A stretch of 64,000 nt of DNA from Acidisoma sp965199065 (GTDB lineage: Bacteria; Pseudomonadota; Alphaproteobacteria; Acetobacterales; Acetobacteraceae), in assembly GCF_965199065.1 (NCBI RefSeq), contig NZ_CBDAQN010000001.1, positions 1,569,076-1,633,075 on the forward strand, given 5' to 3'. The position numbers and the translations under genes were made by a program. Positions within the stretch are counted from its first letter, which is position 1. Each line of letters starts with the position of its first letter. Below are positions 10,121-18,985 of the stretch, piece by piece. A model generated the notes under the pieces. The model searched no databases, was not told where the DNA came from, and saw only the letters and a program-made list of their open reading frames with translations.

Positions 10121-11116
10121 ATGATCCGTTTCTCTGTCCTTGGCTGCGGTCGCATCGGCACCATGCACGCGCGTAATTTAGCTCGCCACCCGCAGGCGCG
10201 TCTGACCTCGGTTTTCGACGTATTCACCCGCGCCTCGGACGCGATGGCCGCCGAACTTGGGGTTAAGGCCGCCGCCTCGGTCGATGAGGTGCTCGCGGAC
10301 CCAGAGGTCGACGCCGTGCTGATCGCCACCAGCACCGACACACATGTCGAGCTCATCACTGCCGCCGCAAAGGCCGGCAAGGCCATCCTCTGCGAGAAGC
10401 CGATCGCCCTCGACATCGCGAAGGTCGAGCAGTGCTGGTCGGAAATCTCTGGGCTCAGTGCGACGGTGATGATCGGCTTCAACCGCCGTTTCGACCCCTC
10501 CTTCCGCGCGGTGCATGACCGGCTGACCGCCGGCGAGATCGGCAAGCTGGAACAGATCGTCATCACCAGCCGCGACCCCGCTCCGCCTCCGATCAGCTAC
10601 ATCAACGTCTCCGGCGGGTTGTTTCGCGACATGACGATCCATGACTTCGATCTTGCGCGTTATTTCGCTGGGGAAATCGTCTCGGTGCATGCCTTCGGCG
10701 CCAATCTGGTCGATCCGGCGATCGCGGCCGCCGGTGATATCGACGCTGCCATGGTCACGCTCACGGCCGCCTCCGGCGCGCTCATCCACATCAACAACAG
10801 CCGGCGTTGCAGCTACGGCTACGATCAGCGGCTCGAGGTTTTCGGCGAGAAGGGCATGCTGGTCGCCGGCAACAAGACTGCGACGACGGTGCAGGCCTTT
10901 TCGGGCGCCGGCACCGCGCAGGGGGACGTGGTGCTGCCCTTCTTCATCGAGCGCTATGCCGATGCCTATGCCAACGAGATCGCCCATTTCGTCGAGAGCG
11001 TGGCCGCCGGCACGACGCCGCTGACCAGCTTCAAGGACGGCGCCGAGGCGCTGCGCCTTGCCGACGCCGCCCTCGAAAGCCTAAAGACCGGCCGAGCCGT
11101 TACGGTAACCAAATAA
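10121..11116 (+). CDS. iolG: Myo-inositol 2-dehydrogenase
   Basis: This 331-residue GFO/IDH/MocA oxidoreductase oxidises myo-inositol to scyllo-inosose with NAD, the first step of the pathway. The Rossmann motif is VLGCGRIGTMHA at the N-terminus and the catalytic motif is CEKPIALD near residue 95. The GFNRRFDPSF and GGLFRDMTIHDFDLARY segments are typical of IolG. It is divergent from iolR and transcribed alone; the next gene is convergent. A weak purine-rich site precedes the ATG at 10121. Confidence 0.93.
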   Translation: MIRFSVLGCGRIGTMHARNLARHPQARLTSVFDVFTRASDAMAAELGVKAAASVDEVLADPEVDAVLIATSTDTHVELITAAAKAGKAILCEKPIALDIAKVEQCWSEISGLSATVMIGFNRRFDPSFRAVHDRLTAGEIGKLEQIVITSRDPAPPPISYINVSGGLFRDMTIHDFDLARYFAGEIVSVHAFGANLVDPAIAAAGDIDAAMVTLTAASGALIHINNSRRCSYGYDQRLEVFGEKGMLVAGNKTATTVQAFSGAGTAQGDVVLPFFIERYADAYANEIAHFVESVAAGTTPLTSFKDGAEALRLADAALESLKTGRAVTVTK

Positions 11117-11173
11117 TAACGTTAATGTATAGTTCTGTGGACGGAATCTAATTAGGTCCGGTTCTGCAAGGGT

Positions 11174-11201
11174 ATGTCCGGTGGACATCTCGCTCAGCGA
11201 G
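11174..11201. terminator. Two short hairpins between convergent genes
   Basis: In the 89-bp gap between iolG and the flavin reductase-like gene are ATGTCC-GGT-GGACAT (11174-11188) and CTCGC-TCA-GCGAG (11189-11201), placed back to back. They sit where a bidirectional terminator would be expected, but neither has a T-tract, so a terminator role is a guess. Confidence 0.3.
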
Positions 11202-11205
11202 GCGC

Positions 11206-11814
11206 TTACGGTCGCACCATCTCGAACAGGCTCGTCACCTCGGCATAGTCGCCGCGATAGCCGCACCGCCCGAGCGGTGCTGCACCGGCGGTATCGAAGA
11301 TGCCGTTGATGAGGAACGCCGGGTCGATATGGACGCCGACGATCTGGCCGATGACCATGTAGTTCGACGACTCCACGTCCCCGAGGCCGCGCAGGCGCTG
11401 GATCGAGACGCACTTGCATTCCAGAGCGGCCGGCGCCGCCGCCACCCGCGGTGGCTTGACCAAGGTGGAGGGTGCCTTCTGCAGGTCCGCCAGCTCCATC
11501 TCGTCGACCTCGGGCGGCACCGCGGCGGAGCTGAGGTTCATCTGCTCCGCCAGGAAGCGCACGGCGAGGTTGGCGACGAACTCGCCCGTTTCGGACACGT
11601 TGCGGACGCTGTCCTTCCAGCCGTTGCTGCTGAACATGACCATCGGCGGGTCGTCCGAGACCATGTTGAAGAAGCTGTAGGGCGCGAGGTTGATTGCCCC
11701 TGCAGCATCGACGCTGCTGATCCAGCCTATCGGACGCGGGGCTATAATGGCCTTCAACGGGTCATGCGCCAGCCGGTGACCGGCCGACGGCTCGTAAAAA
11801 TGCGATTGGGTCAT
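11206..11814 (-). CDS. Flavin reductase-like (DIM6/NTAB, FMN-binding split-barrel) protein
   Basis: This 202-residue single-domain protein belongs to the flavin reductase-like family: PRPIGWISSVDAAGAINLAPYSFFN is the classic FMN phosphate-binding stretch, followed by SDDPPMVMFSS. Members reduce FMN or FAD with NAD(P)H for partner monooxygenases, or simply bind FMN. I place the start at the ATG at 11814; the in-frame region upstream overlaps the divergent CoA-transferase gene. No monooxygenase is adjacent, so its partner is unknown. Confidence 0.8.
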   Translation of the reverse strand: MTQSHFYEPSAGHRLAHDPLKAIIAPRPIGWISSVDAAGAINLAPYSFFNMVSDDPPMVMFSSNGWKDSVRNVSETGEFVANLAVRFLAEQMNLSSAAVPPEVDEMELADLQKAPSTLVKPPRVAAAPAALECKCVSIQRLRGLGDVESSNYMVIGQIVGVHIDPAFLINGIFDTAGAAPLGRCGYRGDYAEVTSLFEMVRP

Positions 11815-11881
11815 GCTCTGTTCCTCGTCCTGGCCGTGCGCTGGTATCCTGTTTCGCCCGGATCGCCTATCAGCATGAGCC

Positions 11882-13105
11882 ATGCCCGGTGCGCTCTCCC
11901 ACATCCGTGTTCTCGACCTCTCCCGCGTTCTGGCCGGGCCTTGGGCCGGGCAGCTGCTGGGAGACCTCGGCGCCGACGTGATCAAGATCGAGCGACCGGT
12001 CACGGGCGACGATACGCGCGGCTGGGGTCCGCCCTTCCTGAAGGACGCGGCGGGGCACGATACCCGCGACGCCGCCTATTTCCTCTGCGCCAACCGCAAC
12101 AAGCAATCCGTGGCGATCGACTTCACCCGGCCGGAGGGCCAGGCGCTGATCACGGCTCTGGCGCGGGACTGCGACATCGTCCTCGAGAACTTCAAGCGCG
12201 GCGGCCTAGAGCCCTACGGGCTCGACTACGCCACGCTGAGCGCGGTCAATCCCCGGCTGATCTATTGCTCCATCACCGGTTTCGGGCAGTCCGGCCCTTA
12301 CGCGGACCGCGCGGGCTACGACTTCCTCATCCAGGGCATGGGCGGCCTGATGAGCATCACCGGCCGCCGCGACGGCGAGCCGGGCGCCGGCCCGCAGAAG
12401 GTGGGCGTGGCGGTGACGGACATCCTCACCGGCCTCTACGCCTCCAACGCGATCCTCGCCGCGCTGGCGTACCGGGAGGTATCGGGCCTCGGCCAGTACA
12501 TCGACCTGGCACTGCTGGACGTGCAGATCGCAAGCTTGGCCAACCAGACGATGAACTACCTGGCAACGGGCACGGCGCCGGTGCGGATGGGGAACGCGCA
12601 TCCCAACATCGTCCCCTACCAGGATTTCCCGACGGCCGACGGCGCGATGATCCTGGCCGTCGGGAACGACGTCCAATTCACCAAGCTGGCGCTGGTGGCA
12701 GGACACGCCGAATGGGCGGTGTCGCCGCTGTTCGCCACCAACAAGGCGCGGGTCGCGAACCGGGCCGCCTTCGTGGAAGCTTTCACCGCGATTTCCGTGA
12801 CGCGCACGACGCGGGACTGGATCGCGGCGCTGGAGGAGGCACGCGTGCCCTGCGGGCCGATCAACACGCTGGCCGAGGTCTTTGCCGATCCCCAGGTTGT
12901 GGCGCGCGGTATGGAGATACGAATGGATCATGCTGCCGGCGCCAGCGTGCCGCTGGTGGCAAACCCGATCCGGATGTCTGCGACGCCGCCGGAGTATCGG
13001 TTGGCGCCGCCGGTGCTGGGGCAGCACACGCGCGCGGTGCTGGCCGAACGGCTGGGCCTCGACGAGGCAGCGCTCGCGGCGCTGGCGGAACAGGGCGTGA
13101 TTTGA
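11882..13105 (+). CDS. CaiB/BaiF-family (class III) CoA-transferase
   Basis: This 407-residue protein has the interlocked class III CoA-transferase fold. The N-terminal VLDLSRVLAGPWAGQLLGDLGADVIKIERP is the family hallmark, with SVAIDFTRPEGQ and the GYDFLIQGMGGLMSITG block after it. Relatives transfer CoA between carboxylic acids such as formate/oxalate, carnitine or succinate/mesaconate; which acid is used cannot be read here. It starts a plus-strand run with an oxygenase gene (16-bp gap) and a CodA-like deaminase, so it may handle an acid released from a nucleobase-like compound. Confidence 0.88.
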   Translation: MPGALSHIRVLDLSRVLAGPWAGQLLGDLGADVIKIERPVTGDDTRGWGPPFLKDAAGHDTRDAAYFLCANRNKQSVAIDFTRPEGQALITALARDCDIVLENFKRGGLEPYGLDYATLSAVNPRLIYCSITGFGQSGPYADRAGYDFLIQGMGGLMSITGRRDGEPGAGPQKVGVAVTDILTGLYASNAILAALAYREVSGLGQYIDLALLDVQIASLANQTMNYLATGTAPVRMGNAHPNIVPYQDFPTADGAMILAVGNDVQFTKLALVAGHAEWAVSPLFATNKARVANRAAFVEAFTAISVTRTTRDWIAALEEARVPCGPINTLAEVFADPQVVARGMEIRMDHAAGASVPLVANPIRMSATPPEYRLAPPVLGQHTRAVLAERLGLDEAALAALAEQGVI

Positions 13106-13121
13106 CGGAGGGCGTGAGCCT

Positions 13122-14075
13122 ATGACCGACATCCCCATCATCGACGTGTCGGACCTCCGCTCGCACCGTCCCGCTGACCGGCAGGCGGTCGCGGACCATC
13201 TCGGCGCGGCCTGCCGCCACTTCGGCTTCTTCTACGTCACTGGCCACGGCATCCCGGTTGGCATCGCCACCGGCGTGTTCGGCGCCGCCCATGACCTCTT
13301 CGCGCTCCCCCACGAGGCGAAAGACGCCCTCTCCATCAAACGCTCGTCGCATAACCGCGGCTATGTCGGGCTGGCCGCCGAGCGGCTCGACGAAACCGCC
13401 GCCCCCGACCAGAAAGAGGCCTTCAACATCGGCCTGGAACTGCCCGCCGATGACCCCGAGGCGCTCTCCGGCAAACCGTTTCGCGGCGTTAACCTCTGGC
13501 CCGACCTGCCCGGCTGGCGGGACAGCGTGCTGGCCTACTACGACGCCTGCATGGCGCTGCAACTCGACATCCACCGCGGCTTCGCGCTCGACCTCGGCCT
13601 CCCCGAGGAGTTCTTCGCCGACAAGATGGACCGGCCCATCGCCACGCTGCGCCTGCTGCACTACCCGGCCGCCACGACAACCAGCGACGCCGATATCGGC
13701 GCCGGGCAGCACACCGACTACGGCAACCTCACCATCCTCGCGACGGACGGGGTCGCAGGCTTGCAGGTGCGCCGGCGCGACGGCGTCTGGCTCGATGCGC
13801 CGCACCTCCCCGGCGCCTTCGTCTGCAACATCGGCGACTGCCTCATGCGCTGGACAAACGAAGTCTACGTCTCCACGCCGCATCGCGTGCTGCGCCCGCG
13901 CCAGGAGCGCTACTCCGTCGCCTTCTTCGCGGACGCGAACCCCGACGCGCTGATCGAGGTCCTGCCCGGTTGTGTCGCGCCCGGCGACGCCCCGCGTTAC
14001 GCGCCCATCCTCTGCGGCGACTACCTCACGCAGCGCCTCACCGCGACCTATGACCACCTGAAGGCCGGCTCGTAG
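13122..14075 (+). CDS. Isopenicillin-N-synthase-like 2-oxoglutarate/Fe(II) dioxygenase (copy 1)
   Basis: This 317-residue protein has the N-terminal DIOX_N domain (IPIIDVSDL, then HFGFFYVTGHGIP) and a C-terminal 2OG-Fe(II) oxygenase domain. The iron ligands are visible as His197 and Asp199 in GQHTDYGNL and His254 in STPHRVL; Arg263 and Ser265 (RYSVAFF) would hold 2-oxoglutarate. It probably hydroxylates a small molecule. It lies 3 bp before a CodA-like deaminase gene, and a second homologue (20086-21075) sits in the facing guanine deaminase/transporter operon, so a nucleobase-derived substrate is plausible but unproven. Confidence 0.85.
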   Translation: MTDIPIIDVSDLRSHRPADRQAVADHLGAACRHFGFFYVTGHGIPVGIATGVFGAAHDLFALPHEAKDALSIKRSSHNRGYVGLAAERLDETAAPDQKEAFNIGLELPADDPEALSGKPFRGVNLWPDLPGWRDSVLAYYDACMALQLDIHRGFALDLGLPEEFFADKMDRPIATLRLLHYPAATTTSDADIGAGQHTDYGNLTILATDGVAGLQVRRRDGVWLDAPHLPGAFVCNIGDCLMRWTNEVYVSTPHRVLRPRQERYSVAFFADANPDALIEVLPGCVAPGDAPRYAPILCGDYLTQRLTATYDHLKAGS

Positions 14076-14078
14076 ACG

Positions 14079-15374
14079 ATGCCGCTCGATCTCATCGTCC
14101 GGAACGCCACGCTCCCCGACGCCCGCACGGGCATCGACATCGGCGTCGCCGGTGGGATGATCGTCGCCGTCGAGCCCGGGCTCGACGCCGAGGCGGCTAC
14201 CGTCATCGACGCCGAGGGCCAACTGCTCTCGCCACCCTTCGTCGACCCGCATTTCCACATGGACGCGACGCTCTCGCTGGGCATTCCGCGCATTAACCGC
14301 TCGGGCACGCTGCTGGAGGGGATCGCCCTCTGGGGCGAGCTGAAGCCCCTGCTCACCCATGAGGCGGTGGTCGAGCGGGCGCTCCGATACTGCGACCTCG
14401 CGGTGGCTCAGGGCCTGCTTGCCATCCGCAGCCACGTCGATGTCAGCGATCCGCGGCTCATCACGGTGGACGCGCTGCTGGAGGTGCGCGCCCGCGTCGC
14501 ACCCTACATCGAGCTGCAACTGGTCGCCTTCCCGCAGGACGGCTACTTCCGCTCGCCCGGTGCTACGGACCTGCTGCGCGCGGCGCTCGATCGCGGCGTC
14601 GAGATCGTCGGCGGCATTCCGCATTTCGAGCGCACCATGGGAGCAGGCACCGCCTCGGTCGAGGCGCTGTTCCGCATCGCCGCCGACCGTGGCCTGCCCG
14701 TCGACATCCATTGTGACGAGACCGATGATCCGCTGTCCCGCCATGTCGAGACGATGGCCGCCGAGACGCAGCGGTTCGGCCTCGGTGGACGAGCGACCGC
14801 GTCCCACGTGACCTCGATGCATTCGATGGACAACGCCTATGCGGCGAAGCTCATCGCGCTGATCGCCTCATCCGGCATGAACGTCATCGCCAATCCGCTC
14901 ATCAACATCACGCTGCAGGGCCGGCACGACACCTACCCGAAGCGGCGTGGCCTGACGCGGGTGCCCGAACTGCTGGCGGCCGGCGTGCCCGTCGCGCTCG
15001 GCCAGGATTGCACGCTGGATCCGTGGTATTCGCTCGGGTCCGCCGACATGCTCGAAGTCGCTCATATGGCGGTGCATGTGGCGCAGATGACCGCGCCGGA
15101 GGCCATGCGGGCGTGTTTCGAGGCGGTAACGACGACCGGCGCCCGGGTGATGGGGCTGACCGGCTACGGCATCGAGGTCGGGAACCGCGCGGATTTCGTT
15201 CTGCTGCAGGCGCGGAATGCGGTGGAGGCCGTCCGGTTGAAGCCGACCCGGCTTGTCGTGGTCAAAGCCGGCCGCGTGATCGCCGCGACGCCCGCCCGGC
15301 GGACGGCGCTCTTCCTCGACGCGCGTCCCGCGCTCGTCGACCCGGCCAGCTACGCGCCGGTTCCATCCAGCTGA
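14079..15374 (+). CDS. CodA-like amidohydrolase (cytosine deaminase family)
   Basis: This 431-residue amidohydrolase closely resembles bacterial cytosine deaminase: HFH (58-60) and His211 (DIHCDETDD) as metal ligands, the ASHVTSMHS block, and ANPLINITLQGRHDTYPKRRG, which follows CodA almost word for word. At the active-site loop CodA reads HDDVFDPWY, but this protein reads QDCTLDPWY, keeping Asp310 and replacing the second Asp by Cys311. In CodA that Asp contacts the substrate, so specificity may differ (other aminopyrimidines, pterins or isoguanine). Its stop codon abuts the stop of the convergent permease gene with no spacer. Confidence 0.83.
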   Translation: MPLDLIVRNATLPDARTGIDIGVAGGMIVAVEPGLDAEAATVIDAEGQLLSPPFVDPHFHMDATLSLGIPRINRSGTLLEGIALWGELKPLLTHEAVVERALRYCDLAVAQGLLAIRSHVDVSDPRLITVDALLEVRARVAPYIELQLVAFPQDGYFRSPGATDLLRAALDRGVEIVGGIPHFERTMGAGTASVEALFRIAADRGLPVDIHCDETDDPLSRHVETMAAETQRFGLGGRATASHVTSMHSMDNAYAAKLIALIASSGMNVIANPLINITLQGRHDTYPKRRGLTRVPELLAAGVPVALGQDCTLDPWYSLGSADMLEVAHMAVHVAQMTAPEAMRACFEAVTTTGARVMGLTGYGIEVGNRADFVLLQARNAVEAVRLKPTRLVVVKAGRVIAATPARRTALFLDARPALVDPASYAPVPSS

Positions 15375-16301
15375 TTAGCGCCGTTCCTCGCGCAGGAAGG
15401 GGCGCGCAAGGTCCTCGGGTTGCGCGCTCAACCGCGTGCTCCCGATGCCCGAGGCTCCCAGCACCACAATCGTTGCGACATAGGGCAGCATCTGGATGAG
15501 GTAGATCGGCACGTGCAGCCCGCTCGACAGGATGAGCGGGATGACCGCCTGCACGGCGCCGAACAGCAGCGCCGCCCCGATCGCCCGCAGCGTGTTCCAG
15601 CGCGAGAACGTCACCAGGGCGACCGCGATCCAGCCGCGTCCGCTCACCATGCCGTTCACCCAGACCTGGCTGCCGACGAGGCTGAGATGGGCGCCGGCGA
15701 GGCCGAGCACGATGCCGCCCGCCAGCACCGCGCCCACCCGCATGAGCATGACGTTGACCCCGGCGGCATCGGCGGCCGGCGCATCCTCGCCGACCGCGCG
15801 CAGACGAAGGCCGAGCTCCGTACGCTCCAGCACCCACCACACGATGATCGGCAGGAGGAAGGCGAGGTAGGTCAGCGGGTCCTGGTCGATGATGCGCGCC
15901 AGCCAATGCGGGAAAAAGCTGAACAGACGCGGCGCGACGATGCCCAGCGCGTGTACGGGCTGGTTCGCGTAGCTGTCCCCGATCACGCCGCTGAGGCCGA
16001 CCCCGAAGGCGAAGATCACCAGCCCCGACAGCACCTGCTCCAGCCGCAGCACCACGGCCAGCACGGCGAACAGCAGGGTCATCGCAAGCGCGGCCACGCA
16101 GGCGAAGAGGATGGCGGCGAATAGCCCCGTGCCCGAGAGCATGGCGATCACGGCGGAAACCGCGCCCATCGACATGATGCCCTCGGCGCCGAGGTTCATC
16201 ACCCCTGCCCGCTCGTTGATGATGAGCCCGGTCGTCGCCAGCAGGAAGGGCGCGGCGAATACCGGAACCGCGGCCGCCCAATCGGCGAGGAACCCGTTCA
16301 A
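15375..16301 (-). CDS. BMP-type nucleoside/nucleobase ABC transporter permease 2
   Basis: This inner-membrane permease of about 308 residues and multiple helices starts GFLADWAAAVPVFAAPFLLATTGLIINERAGVMNLGAEG, the strongly conserved N-terminus of the second permease in guanosine/purine-type (NupQ, YufQ) transporters. No ATG fits; I chose a TTG at 16301 whose last two bases overlap the upstream permease stop (TTGA), behind GAGAGACG. It is the last gene of the minus-strand operon. Confidence 0.85.
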   Translation of the reverse strand: MNGFLADWAAAVPVFAAPFLLATTGLIINERAGVMNLGAEGIMSMGAVSAVIAMLSGTGLFAAILFACVAALAMTLLFAVLAVVLRLEQVLSGLVIFAFGVGLSGVIGDSYANQPVHALGIVAPRLFSFFPHWLARIIDQDPLTYLAFLLPIIVWWVLERTELGLRLRAVGEDAPAADAAGVNVMLMRVGAVLAGGIVLGLAGAHLSLVGSQVWVNGMVSGRGWIAVALVTFSRWNTLRAIGAALLFGAVQAVIPLILSSGLHVPIYLIQMLPYVATIVVLGASGIGSTRLSAQPEDLARPFLREERR

Positions 16302-17425
16302 GCCCGCGTCTCTCGCGCCTGAGCCGGGACCGTTGTCGTGGACCGCAGCACCTTCGGGCGGGTGCTCAGCACGGTGATGCGGTAGCGGATGAAGACGTCG
16401 AAGGCCGCGACCGTCATCAGCAGGAAGGCCTCCATGGTCACCACCACGGTGTCCGGCAGCTGGTAGAAGGCCTTCAGCGAATCGCCAGCCGTGTAGAGGC
16501 CGGCCACCGCGAGCGCCGCGATGAACACGCCGATCGGGTTGGCACGGCCGAGATAGGCGATGGCGATGGACGGGAAGATGAAGTCGTTGCCGACGAACTG
16601 CGTCAGCTTGTGCTCCTCGCCGGCGACGATGCTGAAGCCCGCCAAGCCGGAGAGGCCGCCCGCGAGGCAGGCCGTGGTCAGCGTGATGCGGGCGACCGGG
16701 ATGCCGAGGGCGCGGGACGCGGTGCGGTTCTCGGCGACCGCCTGGGAAAGCAGCCCGAAGCGGCTGTAGCGGCAGAGCCACCAGCAGAACACCGTGGCGG
16801 CAATGGCCACGAAGACGCCGTAGTGCAGATGCCAGCCGCCGAAGGTCGGCAGTTGCTCATAGGCGGGAAAGGTCGGCGAGACCGGAAACTGGTCCGCCGG
16901 GTTGCGCCAGCGACCGTAAAGCAGGTCCTGGGCAAAGAGGTAGCCGACGTAGTTCAGCAGCAGCGTCGTGATGACCTCGTCGGCGCGCAGCCTGATCTTG
17001 GCGACCGCCGCGATGCCGCACCAGAGGGCGCCACCGAGGGCGGCGGCCACGATCATCAGCGGCATGCGCAGGAACCAGGGGCCGATGTGGTAGAAGCTGA
17101 CCGCCGTCGCGCCGATCGCGCCCATCCAGAGCTGGCCCTCGACGCCGATGTTCCAGAAGCGGATGCGCAGGCAGAGCGCCACCGAGAGCGAGACGAGCAC
17201 GAGCGAGATAGCCCGCGTCAGCGTCTGGTCGAGGCCCGCACTGTTGCCGAAGACGTAGAGGATGAACTGGTTGGCGAGGTCGCCCGCCGGCACGCCGAAG
17301 GCGATCAGGAAGATGGCGCAACAGAGCAGCCCGAAGGCGATGCCGCCGATGAGCGTCGCCGCCCTCAGCCAGCGCGGAACCGCCAGACGAGGCGAAAGAA
17401 CCAGGCGATAGGGCAGCACGGCCAC
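16298..17425 (-). CDS. BMP-type nucleoside/nucleobase ABC transporter permease 1
   Basis: This 375-residue permease belongs to the NupP/YufP branch of branched-chain-like transporters. It has an N-terminal transmembrane helix (about 22-45), LRIRFWNIGVEGQLWMGAIGA (about 87-107, the family signature), further helices and LTQFVGNDFIFPSIAIAYLGRANP near the C-terminus. It begins with GTG directly after the ATPase stop (TGA then GTG), and its own stop overlaps the second permease. With the neighbouring ATPase and binding protein it would form one importer for a purine, pyrimidine or nucleoside. Confidence 0.88.
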   Translation of the reverse strand: MAVLPYRLVLSPRLAVPRWLRAATLIGGIAFGLLCCAIFLIAFGVPAGDLANQFILYVFGNSAGLDQTLTRAISLVLVSLSVALCLRIRFWNIGVEGQLWMGAIGATAVSFYHIGPWFLRMPLMIVAAALGGALWCGIAAVAKIRLRADEVITTLLLNYVGYLFAQDLLYGRWRNPADQFPVSPTFPAYEQLPTFGGWHLHYGVFVAIAATVFCWWLCRYSRFGLLSQAVAENRTASRALGIPVARITLTTACLAGGLSGLAGFSIVAGEEHKLTQFVGNDFIFPSIAIAYLGRANPIGVFIAALAVAGLYTAGDSLKAFYQLPDTVVVTMEAFLLMTVAAFDVFIRYRITVLSTRPKVLRSTTTVPAQARETRA

Positions 17426-18976
17426 TCAGACACCTTCCAGGATGAGCCGGCCAAGCTCGGCGCGGTCGGTATGCTCGATCGGCTTGGCCGCCGACAAGCG
17501 ACCATGGGAGAGAACGGCGACGCGGCTGGAGAGCGCCAGCACCTCGTCGAGATCCTCGCTGATCATGAGCACGCCGACGCCGCGCGCCGCCGCCGCGAGC
17601 AGCCGGTTTTGCACCGCCGCTGCCGCCCGCACGTCGAGCCCGCGGGCGGGCGAGTGAACTACGAGGACCGAGAACTCGCCCTCGAACTCCCGCGCCAGGA
17701 TGAGCTTCTGCGCGTTGCCGCCCGAGAGCAGCCGCGCCTGGGTATCCGCCACGCCGCCGGCGATCTCGTAATCCATGATCGAGCGCGTGGCGCGCCCGCG
17801 CATCCAGGCCCGCGTGACCCAGTAGCGCTTCTCGGGATGAGTGCCGGAGAGCGCGGGCACCGCGAGGTTCTCGGCGAGGGTAAGGCTGCCGAACAGCCCG
17901 AGATGAAACCGGTCGGCGGGCACGAAGCGCAGCCCCGCTTCCCGCCTCGCCGCCGGCAGCGGCGAAGCCGGCGTTCCGTGCAGGAGGATCTCGCCGTGGG
18001 TCGGCGCACGCAGGCCGATGATCGTCTCCAGCAGTTCGGACTGCCCGTTGCCGCCGAGCCCGGCGATGCCGAGGATTTCTCCAGCATGCAGCCCAAGGCT
18101 GATTTCGCGCAGCGGCACGTCATGCTCGGCGCCGGCGGTGGAGAGGTTGCGAAGTTCGAGCGCGATCGTGGCGGAGACCGAGGCCGCGCCGCGCCGGACC
18201 ACGTCGGTTTCGCCGCCCACCATGGCGCGCGCCAGTTCCGCCGAGGTCAGCCCGCGGGCGGGCTCGCCGGCAATCACCGTGCGGCCGGCGCGCATGACGG
18301 TGACGCGGTCGGCGGTGGCGCTCACATCGCGCAGCTTGTGGGTGATGAGGATGACCGCCCGTCCGTCATCGGCGAGGCGCCGGGCGAGTTGCAGCATGGC
18401 GGCGGCTTCGCTCTCGGCGAGGACGGCAGTCGGCTCGTCCATGATCAGGATGCGGGCGCCGCCCAGCATCACCTTGAGGATCTCGACCTTCTGCTGTTCC
18501 GAGACCGAAAGCTGATCGACACGGGCATCGGGGCTGATGACGAAGCCGAGATCCTTCGCCATCCGGTCGGTGGCCACCAATGCGGCGTCGCGCGTGCGCC
18601 ACCCGGCCCGCTTGCCGCAGGCCAGCCGCAGGTTTTCGAGCACGGTCAGCGGCCCCACCAGCTTGAAGTGCTGGTGGATCATGCCGATACCGGCGGCGGA
18701 AGCGGCACGCGGCTCGGTGAAGGCAGCCGGCTGGCCCTCCACCTCCACCACGCCGCTATCCGCTCCATAAAAACCGGCGAGGATGTTCATCAGGCTCGAC
18801 TTGCCGGCGCCGTTCTCGCCGAGCAGCGCATGGACCTCGCCCCAGACCACCGAGAGGTCCGCGCCGTCGAGCGCCACACGCTCACCGAAGGCCTTGCGCA
18901 CGCCGACCATCCGGACTGCGACGGACTTCGCAGGGTGAGCCTGATCGACCGGGCGGACGGCGGCGCTGACGCTCAT
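17426..18976 (-). CDS. BMP-type nucleoside/nucleobase ABC transporter ATP-binding protein
   Basis: This 516-residue protein has two ABC domains in tandem, as in NupO/YufO. The first has Walker A GENGAGKSS (53-61), the signature LSVSEQQKVEILK and ILIMDEPTAVL. The second has GLGGNGQSEL as its Walker A-like loop, LSGGNAQKLILAREF and VVHSPARGLD. It energises uptake together with the two downstream permeases and the upstream BMP lipoprotein-like binding protein, 9 bp away. Confidence 0.9.
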   Translation of the reverse strand: MSVSAAVRPVDQAHPAKSVAVRMVGVRKAFGERVALDGADLSVVWGEVHALLGENGAGKSSLMNILAGFYGADSGVVEVEGQPAAFTEPRAASAAGIGMIHQHFKLVGPLTVLENLRLACGKRAGWRTRDAALVATDRMAKDLGFVISPDARVDQLSVSEQQKVEILKVMLGGARILIMDEPTAVLAESEAAAMLQLARRLADDGRAVILITHKLRDVSATADRVTVMRAGRTVIAGEPARGLTSAELARAMVGGETDVVRRGAASVSATIALELRNLSTAGAEHDVPLREISLGLHAGEILGIAGLGGNGQSELLETIIGLRAPTHGEILLHGTPASPLPAARREAGLRFVPADRFHLGLFGSLTLAENLAVPALSGTHPEKRYWVTRAWMRGRATRSIMDYEIAGGVADTQARLLSGGNAQKLILAREFEGEFSVLVVHSPARGLDVRAAAAVQNRLLAAAARGVGVLMISEDLDEVLALSSRVAVLSHGRLSAAKPIEHTDRAELGRLILEGV

Positions 18977-18985
18977 CGGCGTGGG

